Counted from the first letter of the stretch, positions 9,801-19,284 are shown. The stretch is 64,000 nt of DNA from Parvibacillus sp035426385 (GCA_035426385.1 DAOLZQ010000002.1:1-64000); one strand, 5' to 3'. Numbers and translations are program-made. The notes: a model not told the origin generated them from the letters alone.

Positions 9801-11732
9801 AATCTCAAGATAGATAGTGTTTTCTCTATGAAGAACATAAACCTCACTGGTACGTTCGATAGTGTCTTTATTAATACCACATCACTGGGAGCGGCTGATA
9901 TCAAAGGGCATGCCGAATCATTAAATGATAAGCTCAGTATTGAAATGGTATTGGGCGGGGGTGATAAAAAATTCAATGTTGATGGATACTATACATTACC
10001 GCAATATTCCGGCAAAGACGTCGCGCCCAACTATCTTAAATTGGGTATAAATTCTACTAACTATCCGGTGGCGATTGCTGAAGCCTTCCTTGGAGATATG
10101 ATTTCGAGCACAAAGGGTATTTTCGCATCTAATCTAAATCTTGAAGGAAAAGTAGATAACCTGAATGTGCGTGGTACGCTGGACCTTAAAAACTTTGCGA
10201 CTACAATAAATTACTTGGGTACACGGTATTTCGTCACTAATTATACTGTTCAAGTTAACAACAACTTAATAGATCTGGACAATCTGAAATTGATTGATGA
10301 AAGGGGAAATATTGCAAATGTCTCAGGTGGCATAAGACATAACAGATTGAAGAACTTTAGAACAGATCTTGAGATTTCTTCCGAAAATTTCTTGTTGCTA
10401 AAGACTACAGAGAAACAAAACGGTCTCTATTATGGAACAGCTGCAGGAGAATTTAGAGCCTTGTTCAATGGACCTTTTGACCAAATGAATATAAATATAG
10501 ATGCCGTAACCGGACCAAGAACAGAGATTTCCTTGCCAACAACCAATCAGCAAGATGTAGCTGCGCTTAGTTTTATTGAATTCAAAAACAAATTTGATAC
10601 CACCATACAAAAGGATATCAAACAGCTAAGAGTATCCAAGGGTCTTGATCTTAAGATGAATCTAGATATTAATGAAAATGCCACGATGAATATCATCTTC
10701 GATAAGCAATCAGGTGATGCCATCAGAGGTCAAGGTAACGGTCACCTAGAGCTTGATATACCGCGAAATGGCACTCTTAATATGTACGGAACATATGAGA
10801 TTGCTGAGGGTGAGTACAAGTTTACTATTGCCAAGTTATTTAATCTTTCAGTTATCAACACACCCTTCATTATCAATAAAGGAGGTACCATTGTCTGGTC
10901 TGGTGACCCATTTGCAGCACAAATTAATATAGATGCTTATTATAAAGGACTGAATCCCTCCCCTTATAGCTTTCTGTATGAATATTTGCCGGAAGAAGAC
11001 CGCCTGATCTCAGAAGCTTCCAAACCCACACCAGTGGACCTTTCACTCAATCTGAAAGGAGAACTTCTTAAACCACAAATTACATTTAAGCTGGCTTTTC
11101 CACAGATATCACCGGAATTAAAAACATACGTCGATAGCAAACTAGCCTTTCTGGAACAAAATCCAAACGAACTGAATAAGCAGGCTGCTTTTCTAATCAC
11201 TTTTCGTTCATTTGTGCCACAGACATTTACGGCTTCCTCCGGCCTGACTACGCTCTATAACACACTATCTGAGTTAGTATCTAATCAACTATCACAAGTA
11301 ATTTCACCCTTGATCAATCAATCACTTATCGAAGGCAAAGTACTGAGTGGATTGGATCTCAAGATGGCCTATTTATTTTATGATGCCAATACGAACTCAG
11401 GTGCGGGTATCGCAAATAGATCAGGAAAAGAGTTCCAGTTTGGTCCTCGAATATCGCTCTTCAATGATCGGCTTGTGGTTAATCCGGAAGTTAAAACCGG
11501 AACGATAAATCAGAGTGACCCCTATGTGGCAGGAGACATCGAAGTGCAATATGCTATAACACCTGACCGGCAATATTTAGCGCGTGTATATCAGAAAAGT
11601 GATGCAGTATTCGAAGGTAGACGAATAAGGAGTGGGGTAGGCTTTACTTATCAGAAGACAGTAGATACTTTCTGGGAGTTGTTTAAAAATAATAAAAAGA
11701 AGGATGTGCGCAAGTCGGTAAACCAGCGTTGA
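6819..11732 (+). CDS. tamB: TamB-like translocation/assembly module protein
   Basis: A 1637-residue protein with one N-terminal membrane anchor (about residues 33-51) after a basic KKKRKHR stretch, then a very long beta-rich body with repeated LDLxNLxxNFNGQ/LKGDLHG-type strands, and a C-terminal TamB (DUF490) domain from about residue 1180 (for example GNGHLELDIPRNGTLNMYG and IINKGGTIVWSGDP). TamB/AsmA-like proteins bridge inner and outer membrane and are implicated in lipid transport and outer-membrane protein assembly. The only available start is TTG at 6819, since an in-frame stop lies 15 nt upstream. No TamA/BamA partner gene is adjacent. Confidence 0.88.
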   Translation: MEIEEIDNTVSKKKRKHRFLIWYVPDLLWEVVKYAFIGILLIVTGIYFLIQIPSFQNYTVSKLTSFLSKELHATVSIGRVKIVFVQTLQLEDFLILDRNQDTLLYAKFLEASLNGGLVDLLDNKIDIKHISLKNVTANLIANGPEYDNNYQFLLNYLERGNPDSLFSKPKKNTKQVNLKLNSLDLEHFKVNYINHGQGKNIDVAFNKLNARFKKFDLNTNDFSLRELKLDKPIFRIRTYQGKSFNEIVYIDPYKVLRQKIRAERIPQPLKIHSDVVSISEGAFKLDKERKLRKGKPGETLDFNHLDIVDINISLANFDFTPEKISSVINNIALNTGTPLNVKKFQADKFQYTPKFMSLSNFDLVTNHSHLQDQLRFNYQKISDFEDFIDKVVMEGSFTNAVVGVEDIVTFEPKLRSEDFFRKNAGRQFYLSGRFKGTVNDLQGSNVDIGIGKSSLKGGFHMTQITDQHKAYLDIQIDQAETDAKELDAFLPEFKLTPELIKLGRVKYQGIFKGYLKDFNIDGKFQSAPGNGYTKLHLDIRRGVKYALYDGLIGLQHFDLGKVTGRKDLGVFSGEIVIKQGSSLDLNNLAANFNGQVSELTYNNYTYKNVKINGAFKDKSFTGDLSLRDENADLDFSGTFDFSNKVKILKFNTDIKKLDLDKLKLAKTGLSYAGRLESDLTFSNIDDLKGDLHGHNLVLTKIANGEALKIDTLNFSAKNDLTGRKIYALNTDLIDGEINGRFRMEEIGSDIQRIFHYNHTKLANQFHINSSDAFVYNHDFDFNFYLKNTKNLFNIIDLNLDKIEHGVVSGKFKNTDSTAYDLYLNANIPELQNEHFSLKYFFLEGVGDQKSSEYFAFANNGSYGNTPLTQMDLSATLEGNLVNFNVKTPKIQNAIQNLNIDADYTVDSGYQVIRFNQSKFDFLDDDWTVNKENEVRFGHKELIINNLTFDNGVQNVAVNSYGKSGLDVDIQNFSFGVLKGFLPPSQTEIKGLGHVNLKIDSVFSMKNINLTGTFDSVFINTTSLGAADIKGHAESLNDKLSIEMVLGGGDKKFNVDGYYTLPQYSGKDVAPNYLKLGINSTNYPVAIAEAFLGDMISSTKGIFASNLNLEGKVDNLNVRGTLDLKNFATTINYLGTRYFVTNYTVQVNNNLIDLDNLKLIDERGNIANVSGGIRHNRLKNFRTDLEISSENFLLLKTTEKQNGLYYGTAAGEFRALFNGPFDQMNINIDAVTGPRTEISLPTTNQQDVAALSFIEFKNKFDTTIQKDIKQLRVSKGLDLKMNLDINENATMNIIFDKQSGDAIRGQGNGHLELDIPRNGTLNMYGTYEIAEGEYKFTIAKLFNLSVINTPFIINKGGTIVWSGDPFAAQINIDAYYKGLNPSPYSFLYEYLPEEDRLISEASKPTPVDLSLNLKGELLKPQITFKLAFPQISPELKTYVDSKLAFLEQNPNELNKQAAFLITFRSFVPQTFTASSGLTTLYNTLSELVSNQLSQVISPLINQSLIEGKVLSGLDLKMAYLFYDANTNSGAGIANRSGKEFQFGPRISLFNDRLVVNPEVKTGTINQSDPYVAGDIEVQYAITPDRQYLARVYQKSDAVFEGRRIRSGVGFTYQKTVDTFWELFKNNKKKDVRKSVNQR

Positions 11733-11827
11733 TGGGACAAATCAGTTGATTATATTAATATATTATAGATTTTAATAAATTGTATATTTACCGCAATAAA
11801 TTAAATTTGAACATAATTTGTAGAGCT

Positions 11828-13225
11828 ATGATAAAATATTTACCTCTTTGCCTTTTCATGGTGTGCTTAACATTAAAAATTGACGCCCAAATTCCTCAAA
11901 ATAAAAATGCAATAAAATTCAGTGTTCTATGGGCTGACTACGTCAATCCTAACGGAGGTAATTTATCTGATTATAAAAATTATCAGTATGGTTTCAGTGC
12001 TGCTTATGCGCGAAATCTGGCTTCCTTTGTCAACTTAGAGTTACCCGTGAAAGTGCTAAATTCAGGCGTAAAAGGACAAAGTTCAAATTTGTTCATGTAT
12101 GGCTTGGACGCTCAGCTTCATTTTCAATACTACAAACCCAACCAGGCTGTTGTACCATATTTGTTGGTAGGAGCGGGTTTGAACGTAATAGATACTCAGG
12201 GCCTACATATTGAGTTCCCGGTAGGTTTAGGGGTAGATTTAAGACTTTTTGATAGAGGTTATTTGAATTTCCAAGGCGAGTATAGATTCAGTAATAAGGT
12301 GGATCGTAAAAGTATGTTGTTGGGAGTAGGAATAAAGTATCTAATAGGAAAAGGAAAAAGTATGGATCAGGACATGGACGGTGTTCCTGACTCTATCGAT
12401 AAGTGTCCTAATATTAAGGGTCTTGCAGCCTTTGACGGCTGTCCTGACACTGATGGAGATGGGGTGCCTGATTATCTTGATAAATGTCCCACAGTCAAAG
12501 GATCTCCTGCGACAAGCGGCTGCCCGGATACCGATGGTGATGGTATTCCCGACCTAGAAGATAAATGCCCTAATGAGAAAGGCCCAATATCAAATAATGG
12601 ATGCCCTATAAAAGATAGGGATGGGGATGGCATAGATGATATACTGGATAAATGCCCGGATGTATTTGGTAGTGCCACTGCACGAGGTTGCCCTGACCGC
12701 GATGAGGATGGAATTGCTGACAGTGAAGATGAATGTCCTGATGTGATAGGACTACGTGAGTTCCAAGGCTGTCCGGATACTGATGGGGATGGAGTAGAAG
12801 ACCGTATGGACAGGTGCCCTAAGGTACCAGGTACAAAAGCTAATAAAGGCTGTCCTGAGATAGAAGTTAAGGACAAGCAAAAATTAGAATTAGCGATGCA
12901 GGCGGTCCAGTTCGAACTTGGAAAAACTGTATTACTTCCGCAAAGTAATAGAGTTTTAGATGATATTGCTGATATTATGAAGAAATATCCTGATTACTCA
13001 CTTGAGATAAGTGGTCACACTGATCCAAGCGGCAAGAGGGAGACCAATACCAAGCTCTCTACTAATAGAGCAAAGGCATGCTATAATTACCTGGTATCAA
13101 AAGGTATCAGCACGGGACGTATGTCTTACGCAGGTTATGGACCTGATAAACCACGATATGACAATTCAACCGATCAAGGGCGTATTCTCAATCGTAGGGT
13201 TGAGTTTAATATGTACGTGAAATAA
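11828..13225 (+). CDS. OmpA-family outer-membrane protein with thrombospondin type 3 repeats
   Basis: A 465-residue secreted envelope protein. A signal peptide (MIKYLPLCLFMVCLTLKIDAQ) precedes an N-terminal beta-barrel-like domain of about 150 residues. Six thrombospondin type 3 calcium-binding repeats then run from about residue 178 to 342, each with DxDxDGxxD...DxCP followed by a G.CP end. The C-terminal OmpA domain binds peptidoglycan (ISGHTDPSGKRETNTKLSTN and NRRVEFNMYVK). The repeats probably form a Ca2+-stabilised rigid rod between barrel and peptidoglycan. The ATG at 11828 is chosen because the signal peptide starts there; an upstream in-frame ATG at 11780 would add a charged leader. 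A hairpin terminator follows at 13246. Confidence 0.93.
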   Translation: MIKYLPLCLFMVCLTLKIDAQIPQNKNAIKFSVLWADYVNPNGGNLSDYKNYQYGFSAAYARNLASFVNLELPVKVLNSGVKGQSSNLFMYGLDAQLHFQYYKPNQAVVPYLLVGAGLNVIDTQGLHIEFPVGLGVDLRLFDRGYLNFQGEYRFSNKVDRKSMLLGVGIKYLIGKGKSMDQDMDGVPDSIDKCPNIKGLAAFDGCPDTDGDGVPDYLDKCPTVKGSPATSGCPDTDGDGIPDLEDKCPNEKGPISNNGCPIKDRDGDGIDDILDKCPDVFGSATARGCPDRDEDGIADSEDECPDVIGLREFQGCPDTDGDGVEDRMDRCPKVPGTKANKGCPEIEVKDKQKLELAMQAVQFELGKTVLLPQSNRVLDDIADIMKKYPDYSLEISGHTDPSGKRETNTKLSTNRAKACYNYLVSKGISTGRMSYAGYGPDKPRYDNSTDQGRILNRRVEFNMYVK

Positions 13226-13245
13226 GACATACCATTTTATATCTG

Positions 13246-13272
13246 AAATGCCGGTTATACGCCGGCATTTTT
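13246..13272 (+). terminator. Intrinsic terminator after the OmpA/TSP3 gene
   Basis: A 9-bp perfect stem AAATGCCGG / CCGGCATTT with a 7-nt loop, followed by TT and an AT-rich tail, 20 nt after the stop codon. Confidence 0.85.
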
Positions 13273-13382
13273 ATATATATCAATACGTTAACAAAGGATC
13301 TTATTGTATTGCCCATATTAATTTTCGCTAATAGCTTGACTTTCAAAATATTTCTCTACCTTGTTTACCATATGAGTTACCT

Positions 13383-16211
13383 ATGCGTGAATTTTTACTA
13401 CGAGTATTTGTAATATTATTTTTCTTTTTTGTCACTTACAGCCTGCTCGCTCAAGAACGGTTTGCGGGTAGATTGATCGACAGCTCAGCTAGGGTTCCCT
13501 TAGTAGGTGCAACTATCCAAGTATTAAATCAAGAAAATGAGGGTACTAGCTCTAATGAAGACGGAATATTTTTCCTCGAAAATGTCCGTTTTCCTTTGAC
13601 CTTCAGAGTATCCTATATTGGCTTCAAGTCAAGAGAGTATTCTTATCCTTCCAAGCCTACTTCTCCGCCATCACTGTATCTGATCGAAGATGAACAATTG
13701 CTCGAAAGTGTTGTGATAAAAGGCCAAAGGGTAAGTGAAAAACAAAAAGCTGATCCGAAGTCCATAGAAACTATGGATCTTCTGGCTATAAAGGAGACAC
13801 CTTCCATTAGTTTCTATAATGGGCTAGGCAACCTAAAAGGTGTCGATATGACCACCGCCAGTTTGGGCTTTACCATTATCAATACAAGGGGCTTTAATAG
13901 TACCAGTCCGGTACGCTCACTACAGTTGATCGATGGTGTGGATAACCAAGCACCGGGATTAAATTTTTCACTTGGGAATTTTCTTGGTGTCTCAGAATTG
14001 GATATACTCAAGGTGGACATAGTATCCGGAGCAAGTTCGACTCTTTATGGCCCCAATGCTTTTAACGGAGTGATCAATATGGAGACTAAAAGTCCTTTCT
14101 ATCACCGGGGATTATCTACCTCTATCAAGGTAGGCGAACGCAGTTTGTTCGAAGGAGCTATTAGATGGGCAGATGCAATTAAAAATAAGAATGGTCAGGA
14201 TTTCTTAGGTTACAAACTCAATTTTTTCCACTTACGGGCACACGATTGGGAAGCAGACAATTATGATGCAGTATATGATTCACCTAATCCTAAGACTAAC
14301 CCCGGTGGCTATGATGCTGTCAATATCTATGGAGATGAATATTCACGGTCTTTCACCAATTCAAATAGAATTTCATATATCGGACTCGAGAGTTGGTCAC
14401 GAACTGGTTACAAAGAAGTTGATCTGGTAGATTATAATACACGCAATACCAAAGCAAATGCTGTGATTTATCTGCGTACTTCTCCTAACAAGGTGATGAA
14501 CTCACCGGAACTGATTATTTCTTCGAGTATGGGTGCAGGTACTACTGTATATCAGGGTGATAATCGATTTAGTCTACGGAATATCTTATTTTTCCAAAAT
14601 CGAATCGAGTTTAGAAAAGAGAATAAATATTTTATAAGAGCTTATTCAACCAATGAAAATGCAGGGGATTCCTACGATCCCTATTTTACAGCCCTCCAAT
14701 TGCAGAGATCTTCAAAGAGCTTTAATCAATATTACAATGATTATATCACTGGTTGGAACACATTGATTAAGAAGAGAATCAAAGAAACCGGATATCCTAA
14801 TTTAGAGCTATTGGGAATTGATTCTATCAACGGACCTAAATATGGTATTGACCCTCAGAAGTATGATGCCTGGAAAACTGCATATACAGATTCATTGTAT
14901 GTTTGGTATCAAGACGCCAAGAATTATGCCGATACTGTCACCAGCATTTTTAATGGAGGGATACCCTTCTATGAACCGGGCACACAAAGGTTTAAAGATA
15001 AATTGAATGAAATTATATCTCAAAAATCTAACGACCGAGGAGCAAAATTGGGAACCCGATTCTATGATAAATCAGCTCTATATCACATGCAGGGTGAATA
15101 TACTTTTAATCCGACATTTGCTCAGATCAAAGTAGGTGCAAGCGGTAGGCTATATCGGCCTGATAGTGATGGCACTATATTCTATGACTCTGCCGGATAT
15201 AAGATATCAACTTATGAATACGGTGTCTATTCGGGACTGGAGAAAAAAGTACTAAATGATAAATTTACCGTGAATGCAGCGCTGAGAGCAGATAAAAATA
15301 AGAATTTTAACTGGTTATTCTCTCCAGCAGCCAGTATAGTCTATAATCCAAGTCCGAATAATTTTTTCAGATTGTCCTTTTCTTCAGCTATTCGAAATCC
15401 AACCCTGACAGATCAGTATCTTAATCTAAATGTTGGCCCTGCAACATTAGTAGGTAACCTCAGTGGTATTGATAGCGTAATTGATGCTACTTCCTTTATT
15501 GATTATCTAGATAATAATTTAAATAAAAATCTCCTCAAATACTTCTCAATTGACGCAATCAGGCCTGAAAAGGTAAAGTCTATTGAAGCAGGTGTACGAA
15601 CTACTTTATTCGAGAAATTGTATGTGGATGCAAGCTATTACTATAGCTTTTACAATGATTTTATCGGCTATCAGATAGGTATAAAATCAAAATTCAGTGA
15701 AATAGCCTTTCCTGAAGATGTGAGGGTTTACAGGTTTGCTGCCAACTCTAAGAACCAGGTAACTACTCAGGGCTTTAATATTGGTCTAAACTACTATTTT
15801 GCTAATTACTTTATGGTGGCTGGAAATTATTCCTGGAATAAGCTGAATAAGGCATTCCCGGACGATCCGATTATTCCCGCATTTAATACACCTGAAAATA
15901 AATACAATATAAGCCTATCAGCCCGAGATCTTAAGTTGAGTTTAGGCGATTATCAATTAAAAAATATTGGTTTCAATGTCGTATACAAATGGATCCAAGG
16001 TTTCATTTTTGAAGGTTCTCCTCAGTTTACCGGATTTATTCCTACCTATGACTTGGTGGATGGACAGGTTTCGGTTGGTTTTATTAAGATTAATACAGTG
16101 ATGAAAATCGGAGCATCAAATTTATTGAATAATAAAGTGTTTCAGACCTACGGTGGGCCTCGTGTCGGTCGTATGGCCTATATCAGTTTTTTATATAATT
16201 GGATTAAATAA
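13383..16211 (+). CDS. TonB-dependent receptor with carboxypeptidase-regulatory N-terminal domain
   Basis: A 942-residue outer-membrane receptor. The signal peptide ends near SLLAQ; a CarboxypepD_reg-like domain covers about residues 25-110 (GRLIDSSARVPLVGATIQVL, FRVSYIGFKS), then a plug domain around 130-240 with IIN-TRGFNSTS, LQLIDGVDNQAPG and VDIVSGASSTLYGPNAFNGV, and a beta-barrel to the C-terminus ending in an aromatic-rich ISFLYNWIK. Such receptors use TonB energy to import large or scarce substrates. No SusD-like partner follows; instead a T9SS-sorted alpha/beta-hydrolase-fold protein begins 24 nt downstream, so the two probably share a transcript and a substrate. The substrate cannot be read from the sequence. 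Confidence 0.93.
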   Translation: MREFLLRVFVILFFFFVTYSLLAQERFAGRLIDSSARVPLVGATIQVLNQENEGTSSNEDGIFFLENVRFPLTFRVSYIGFKSREYSYPSKPTSPPSLYLIEDEQLLESVVIKGQRVSEKQKADPKSIETMDLLAIKETPSISFYNGLGNLKGVDMTTASLGFTIINTRGFNSTSPVRSLQLIDGVDNQAPGLNFSLGNFLGVSELDILKVDIVSGASSTLYGPNAFNGVINMETKSPFYHRGLSTSIKVGERSLFEGAIRWADAIKNKNGQDFLGYKLNFFHLRAHDWEADNYDAVYDSPNPKTNPGGYDAVNIYGDEYSRSFTNSNRISYIGLESWSRTGYKEVDLVDYNTRNTKANAVIYLRTSPNKVMNSPELIISSSMGAGTTVYQGDNRFSLRNILFFQNRIEFRKENKYFIRAYSTNENAGDSYDPYFTALQLQRSSKSFNQYYNDYITGWNTLIKKRIKETGYPNLELLGIDSINGPKYGIDPQKYDAWKTAYTDSLYVWYQDAKNYADTVTSIFNGGIPFYEPGTQRFKDKLNEIISQKSNDRGAKLGTRFYDKSALYHMQGEYTFNPTFAQIKVGASGRLYRPDSDGTIFYDSAGYKISTYEYGVYSGLEKKVLNDKFTVNAALRADKNKNFNWLFSPAASIVYNPSPNNFFRLSFSSAIRNPTLTDQYLNLNVGPATLVGNLSGIDSVIDATSFIDYLDNNLNKNLLKYFSIDAIRPEKVKSIEAGVRTTLFEKLYVDASYYYSFYNDFIGYQIGIKSKFSEIAFPEDVRVYRFAANSKNQVTTQGFNIGLNYYFANYFMVAGNYSWNKLNKAFPDDPIIPAFNTPENKYNISLSARDLKLSLGDYQLKNIGFNVVYKWIQGFIFEGSPQFTGFIPTYDLVDGQVSVGFIKINTVMKIGASNLLNNKVFQTYGGPRVGRMAYISFLYNWIK

Positions 16212-16235
16212 TTATTAACTAAAATTAAAATTAAC

Positions 16236-17762
16236 ATGAAAAAGAATTTTTTACTACTATGCTTTTTATTGTGTGCTACGAGCATGGCCGTAGCTCAAAA
16301 AAGATACCTTGAGAAAACATTTGATCAGGTGTCTGTCAGTTCTGGAATTTATGGCTATAATTATACTGTATTATTGGTCCCTCAGACAGGACATTCTAGG
16401 TTGCAGCCGCTAGTTTATGATTTATACCAGCCTACAGGGGATACTGAGACTGCCCGACCGCTGATATTATATTTCCATACAGGAAATTTCCTGCCTTTTC
16501 CTCAGAATGGCGGTCCAAGTGGAACGCGTAGTGATTCTACTATAGTTGAGATGTGTACTAGATTGGCTAAGATGGGTTACGTAGTTGCTTCATGTGATTA
16601 TCGTTTGGGATGGAATCCTCTAGCTCCAAAGATAGAAGATCGTATCAATACACTCATAAATGCTGCTTACAGAGGAGTACAAGATGCACGTACTGCGATC
16701 AGATATTTCAAATTGGAAGCAGAGTCAATTAGTTTGGATACATCAAAAATTATACTTTTTGGACAAGGTACTGGTGGATATGTAACTTTAAATACAGCTA
16801 CATTGGATAAGTATAGTGAAATACCTAATACCACAAGCCCTCCCGGCAAATTTATCAATCCGGATAATGGATTTCCTTACGTCTTAGAATCTTTTAATGG
16901 TAATATTGATGGCACATCTTGGGGTATTCTCAATTTCCCGGGTCACCCGCAGGATGGTGACACTTTGAACAGACCTAATAACCTGGGCCCATCTTCTGAT
17001 TTTCAACTGCAAGTAAACATTGGTGGAGCGCTTGGCGATATTTCATGGTTGGATGAAAATACACCGCCCATGATCTCATTCCAATCTCCTACAGATCCAT
17101 TTGCGCCCTATAACACAGGTGTATTGATCGTGCCACAAGTCAATCTGCCGGTGGTAGAGGTGCAGGGTGCACTAGCAATACAACAAAAAGTGGATGAATT
17201 AGGTCTTAATGCAGCGTTTGCAGATAAAGATTTTCTGGATCCATTATCAAATTTCCAAGAGTCTCTGACTGGATATTCAGGCTTATATCCACTGAATAGA
17301 CCTGATAGCTTGAAATATGACTCTTCACCATGGGATTTTTGGGCTGCTTCAAATCCTAATAATGCAGCGGGCTTACAAACTAACCCCAATATGTCTAAAG
17401 AAAAGGCCATTGCCTTTATGGATACTATAATTAACTTTATGGCACCAAGAGCCTGTTTAGTGTTGAATCTTGGATGTGATCTTACAGGTTATCTGAATAT
17501 TAAGAAAATCAATGTAGCAGAATCAGGTGTGGAATTCTATCCCAACCCAGCTTCAAACCTTGTTAATATCCAATCTCCCAATAAAGAGATCAAAGGTATT
17601 GTAGTTTTTGATGCTGCAGGCCGTGCAGTCAAGACATTTGGTAATATAAATAGCCGTACATACACACTGAATAGAGGTGATTTACCTGTTGGGGTTTATT
17701 ATGCTCAACTTCGGTTTGAAAAAGAAGTTACTACAATTCGTATATCCTTTCAGGGTAAATAA
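16236..17762 (+). CDS. Secreted alpha/beta-hydrolase-fold protein with T9SS type A sorting domain
   Basis: A 508-residue exported protein. The signal peptide ends near AVAQ21. Residues about 55-330 follow a carboxylesterase/dienelactone-hydrolase-like layout: RPLILYFHTGNFLP (oxyanion region), GYVVASCDYRLGW, VQDARTAIRYF, then KIILFGQGTGGYVTL at the nucleophile elbow. In this elbow the expected Ser of G-x-S-x-G is Gly at residue 178, so catalysis by the usual triad is doubtful. The last about 80 residues (GVEFYPNPASNLVNIQSP ... DLPVGVYYAQL) form a type IX secretion sorting domain, implying export to the surface. It is 24 nt behind the TonB receptor. It may be a binding protein or an enzyme using another nucleophile. 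Confidence 0.82.
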   Translation: MKKNFLLLCFLLCATSMAVAQKRYLEKTFDQVSVSSGIYGYNYTVLLVPQTGHSRLQPLVYDLYQPTGDTETARPLILYFHTGNFLPFPQNGGPSGTRSDSTIVEMCTRLAKMGYVVASCDYRLGWNPLAPKIEDRINTLINAAYRGVQDARTAIRYFKLEAESISLDTSKIILFGQGTGGYVTLNTATLDKYSEIPNTTSPPGKFINPDNGFPYVLESFNGNIDGTSWGILNFPGHPQDGDTLNRPNNLGPSSDFQLQVNIGGALGDISWLDENTPPMISFQSPTDPFAPYNTGVLIVPQVNLPVVEVQGALAIQQKVDELGLNAAFADKDFLDPLSNFQESLTGYSGLYPLNRPDSLKYDSSPWDFWAASNPNNAAGLQTNPNMSKEKAIAFMDTIINFMAPRACLVLNLGCDLTGYLNIKKINVAESGVEFYPNPASNLVNIQSPNKEIKGIVVFDAAGRAVKTFGNINSRTYTLNRGDLPVGVYYAQLRFEKEVTTIRISFQGK

Positions 17763-17787
17763 ATTAAATTAATTTTATAATAAAAGG

Positions 17788-17819
17788 AAAGTCTCTGGTT
17801 CTAAAATCAGGGACTTTTC
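17788..17819 (+). terminator. Intrinsic terminator after the T9SS-sorted protein gene
   Basis: A 10-bp stem AAAGTCTCTG / CAGGGACTTT (one G-T pair) with a 10-nt loop and a following T stretch, 26 nt after the stop codon. It separates the receptor/hydrolase pair from the dipeptidase gene. Confidence 0.75.
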
Positions 17820-17883
17820 AAATTTTAAGGGGATTTATCCTATTTTTAGCCCTTAATCAGAGTTATCTTAAGTAAAAGCACAT

Positions 17884-19284
17884 ATGATAGACGTAAAAGA
17901 ATATATTTCGACCAATAAGGATAGGTTTGTCTCAGAATTGATCGATTGGCTAAAGATACCATCCATTAGTTCAGATCCCGGTTCTAAAGCTAACATGTTG
18001 GCGGCAGCAGAGTTTCTTAAAGAAAAGTTTGCAGAACAAGGTGTCGATAAAGTTGAGATTTATCCAACTGATGGTCATCCGGTATTATATGCTGAGAAGA
18101 TGATCGATCCTTCATTACCTACCGTTTTGGTGTATGGCCACTATGATGTGCAGCCTCCTGACCCGTTAGAATTATGGGAGTCACCTCCTTTTGAGCCGAT
18201 CATAAAGATGACTGATGCCCATCCACAGGGTGCTATTTATGCTCGTGGAGCTTGTGATGATAAAGGTCAGGTATACATGCACGTGAAAGCGCTAGAAATC
18301 ATGGCCAAGACTAATCACTTCCCTTGTAATTTAAAATTCATGATTGAAGGTGAGGAAGAAATTGGCTCTGAACACTTAGGTAAATTCTGTGAAGAACACA
18401 AAGAGCTCCTCAAGGCAGATTCAATATTAATATCTGATACAGATATAATAGCTAATAACATTCCCTCCATCACTACCGGCCTTCGCGGCTTGACTTATCT
18501 ACAAGTAGAAGTGATCGGTGCAAATAGGGATCTGCATTCAGGTGTGTATGGTGGTGCTGTCGCCAATCCAATCAATGTATTATGCAAGATGATTGCTTCA
18601 TTATTCGATGCTAATAATCATATACTCATTCCAGGTCTATATGATGAGGTAGTAGAACTTTCTGAAGACGAAAGGAATGCAATGTCTAAAGCGCCTTTTG
18701 ACCTTGAAGAATATAAACGAGATCTGAATATTGGAGATGTATATGGAGAGAAAAGCTATAGTACGCTAGAGAGGTCATCTATTCGACCGTCACTTGATGT
18801 AAATGGAATCTGGGGTGGATACACTGGTGAGGGATCAAAGACAGTTCTACCTTCAAAGGCATTTGCCAAAATAAGTCTTAGACTGGTCCCTAATCAATCC
18901 TCAGAAAAAGTATTACAATTATTTACTGACCATTTTGAGTCAATTGCTCCATCTGGTGTAACAGTAAAAGTTTATCCTCATCATGGTGGCGAACCGGTGG
19001 TCACCCCTACTGACTCACTGGAGTACAAAGCTGCTTCACTGGCTATGATAGATACTTTTGGCAAAGAACCTGTGCCCCAGCGAGGTGGGGGAAGTATCCC
19101 TATAGTAGCACTATTTGAATCGGTACTTGGCCTAAAATCAGTGCTCATGGGATTTGGCCTGAATAGCGATGCTATCCATTCACCAAATGAGCATTATGGA
19201 ATTTTTAATTTTCTAATAGGAATTGAAACTATTTTAAAATATTATGATCACTATGCCGTTTTAAAATCCGGTCAAATTGACTAG
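17884..19284 (+). CDS. M20-family dipeptidase (zinc metallopeptidase)
   Basis: A 466-residue cytoplasmic metallopeptidase of the M20/M25/M40 superfamily, of the carnosinase/CNDP-like dipeptidase type. The metal and catalytic motifs are visible: VYGHYDVQP (His86, Asp88), ARGACDDKGQ (Asp125), EGEEEIGSEH (Glu at 157-158, general base and ligand) and the C-terminal AIHSPNEHYG with the last His ligand. A dimerisation/lid domain lies between about 210 and 330 (DLHSGVYGGAVANP). The family hydrolyses short peptides; exact specificity is not predictable. No signal peptide is present. It stands alone between a terminator and the FKBP gene. Confidence 0.93.
   Translation: MIDVKEYISTNKDRFVSELIDWLKIPSISSDPGSKANMLAAAEFLKEKFAEQGVDKVEIYPTDGHPVLYAEKMIDPSLPTVLVYGHYDVQPPDPLELWESPPFEPIIKMTDAHPQGAIYARGACDDKGQVYMHVKALEIMAKTNHFPCNLKFMIEGEEEIGSEHLGKFCEEHKELLKADSILISDTDIIANNIPSITTGLRGLTYLQVEVIGANRDLHSGVYGGAVANPINVLCKMIASLFDANNHILIPGLYDEVVELSEDERNAMSKAPFDLEEYKRDLNIGDVYGEKSYSTLERSSIRPSLDVNGIWGGYTGEGSKTVLPSKAFAKISLRLVPNQSSEKVLQLFTDHFESIAPSGVTVKVYPHHGGEPVVTPTDSLEYKAASLAMIDTFGKEPVPQRGGGSIPIVALFESVLGLKSVLMGFGLNSDAIHSPNEHYGIFNFLIGIETILKYYDHYAVLKSGQID

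Noticed and set aside
12472..12876. 134-codon minus-strand reading frame over the TSP3 repeats
   Set aside because: It is the antisense of a periodic GC-richer repeat; its Ser/Pro-rich translation mirrors the repeats and has no start context or domain.
13336..13364. Promoter of the TonB receptor gene
   Set aside because: TTG and an 18-nt spacer are present, but the -7 element reads TACCTTGT rather than TANNTTTG; too weak to list.
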